The translations under genes were made by a program, and so were the position numbers. A DNA stretch of 6,947 nucleotides from B8-G4 sp033720735 (GTDB lineage: Bacteria; Bacteroidota; Bacteroidia; Chitinophagales; Saprospiraceae), in the NCBI GenBank assembly GCA_033720735.1, contig JAWWBX010000237.1:1-6947 (forward strand), in the 5' to 3' direction. A model generated the notes under the pieces. It did not search any database, was not told the DNA's origin, and saw only the letters and a program-made list of their open reading frames with translations. Below, in pieces: positions 6,378 to 6,947 of this stretch (the first letter of the stretch is position 1; every line of letters begins with the position of its first letter).

Positions 6378-6947
6378 TCAGCCTGCCACATACCCCTTGA
6401 GATAGCGGAAGTGCTCGCCAAGCCGGCCACCTGTGGCAATGGTTGCCCGCTCCAGGATGTCACTTGATCCCCTGGATAACTCGGGCAGGATGTGCTTGAT
6501 AAACTGATCACCAAACGCCTCGCTGGCGTCACGCGGCAACTCATTCGGCAGGTTGTCGACGGCCATGACATCGATACTCCCTGGTTGAAAGGGTGCGGTC
6601 TCGCGTCCGGTAGACGGATCAAAACCGTACACGGGGTCGGCGATCGTCGACGGCCGGATCGTTGAAGGGATTGAGCTGTCGGGTGCGATATCGCAGGTTA
6701 CATCTGCGATCACCTCAATACGAAAGTCGGGCTCCCGCATTGCTTCCAGTGTGAAAAATGCCGGCGCCCGGGGATCCCAGTAGATCCCGTTGATCATGAT
6801 GTCCGAACAGCGGGCGTACGCTGCAAACGCCGATGCGAAGCGCTCCGGTTGGGTAAAGAACGACTCCTCGGTGCACGGACTGCCGTCCCGTGTCCGGGCG
6901 TAATCGCACACGCCAAGCTGTGTGTACACGGGTCCCCGGTCCCCACC
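6378..6947 (-). CDS. Saccharopine-dehydrogenase-like NAD(P) oxidoreductase (Lys1/AlaDH-PNT family), C-terminal part
   Basis: This is the C-terminal 189 residues of a minus-strand gene whose frame stays open to the window edge, so the beginning is missing. The GTG at 6929-6927 is internal, because in-frame residues GGDRGP precede it. Diagnostic stretches are DIMINGIYWDPRAPAFFT, then IADVTCDIAPDSSIPSTI followed by STIADPVYGFDP, and IDVMAVDNLPNELPRDASEAF near the end. These match my memory of Bacteroidota proteins related to yeast Lys1 saccharopine dehydrogenase and the lysine-ketoglutarate reductase domain of animal AASS, in the alanine dehydrogenase/transhydrogenase superfamily. Members make or break saccharopine in lysine metabolism, or act on related amino acids; the direction here is unknown. 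The NAD(P)-binding Rossmann region should mostly lie upstream. It is convergent with the SnoaL-like gene, with 8 bases between stops. Family is confident; exact substrate is not. Confidence 0.88.
   Translation of the reverse strand, partial: GGDRGPVYTQLGVCDYARTRDGSPCTEESFFTQPERFASAFAAYARCSDIMINGIYWDPRAPAFFTLEAMREPDFRIEVIADVTCDIAPDSSIPSTIRPSTIADPVYGFDPSTGRETAPFQPGSIDVMAVDNLPNELPRDASEAFGDQFIKHILPELSRGSSDILERATIATGGRLGEHFRYLKGYVAG

Noticed and set aside
6279..6379. Direct repeat GACCTCACGATC at 6279-6290 and 6368-6379
   Set aside because: One or so 12-base match is expected by chance in a window this long, and one copy lies within coding sequence.

Overview
The window is a moderately GC-rich, densely coded bacterial chromosome segment. 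It holds six complete protein genes and two genes cut by the window edges. The clearest lineage clue is the minus-strand gene at the right edge. As I remember that family, it closely resembles the saccharopine-dehydrogenase-like (Lys1/AlaDH-PNT) oxidoreductases common in Bacteroidota and relatives. None of the six complete genes has a convincing Shine-Dalgarno sequence, which also fits the Bacteroidota/FCB group. This placement is inference; no rRNA or other firm phylogenetic marker is present.

Layout, left to right. Positions 1-684 are the C-terminal third of NAD-dependent DNA ligase (ligA). Positions 685-797 are a repeat-rich spacer: an interrupted palindrome flanked by 12-base direct repeats, then a tandem 11-base repeat. 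Positions 798-1394 encode a prolyl-4-hydroxylase-like Fe(II)/2-oxoglutarate dioxygenase with a GTG start. Positions 1450-1647 encode a 65-residue two-helix membrane protein (DUF3311-like) whose stop codon directly abuts the start of a sodium:solute symporter at 1648-3102. Three predicted exported proteins follow: a lipoprotein serine hydrolase of the class C beta-lactamase fold (3188-4237), a 529-residue protein with a helical repeat middle and a possible lipocalin-like C-terminus (4282-5871), and a small SnoaL/DUF4440 (NTF2-like) protein (5878-6369). The oxidoreductase at 6378-6947 runs convergently, with only 8 bases between the two stop codons.

How they work together: the small membrane protein and the symporter very likely form one functional unit for sodium-coupled uptake of an unidentified small solute. 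The three exported proteins are closely spaced and may be co-transcribed, but the sequence does not give them a shared pathway. ligA and the oxidoreductase look like ordinary housekeeping or metabolic genes. I saw no tRNA, rRNA, CRISPR array, transposase, phage gene or convincing terminator. No recognisably new system stands out; the most unusual items are the repeats after ligA and the multi-domain 529-residue protein.
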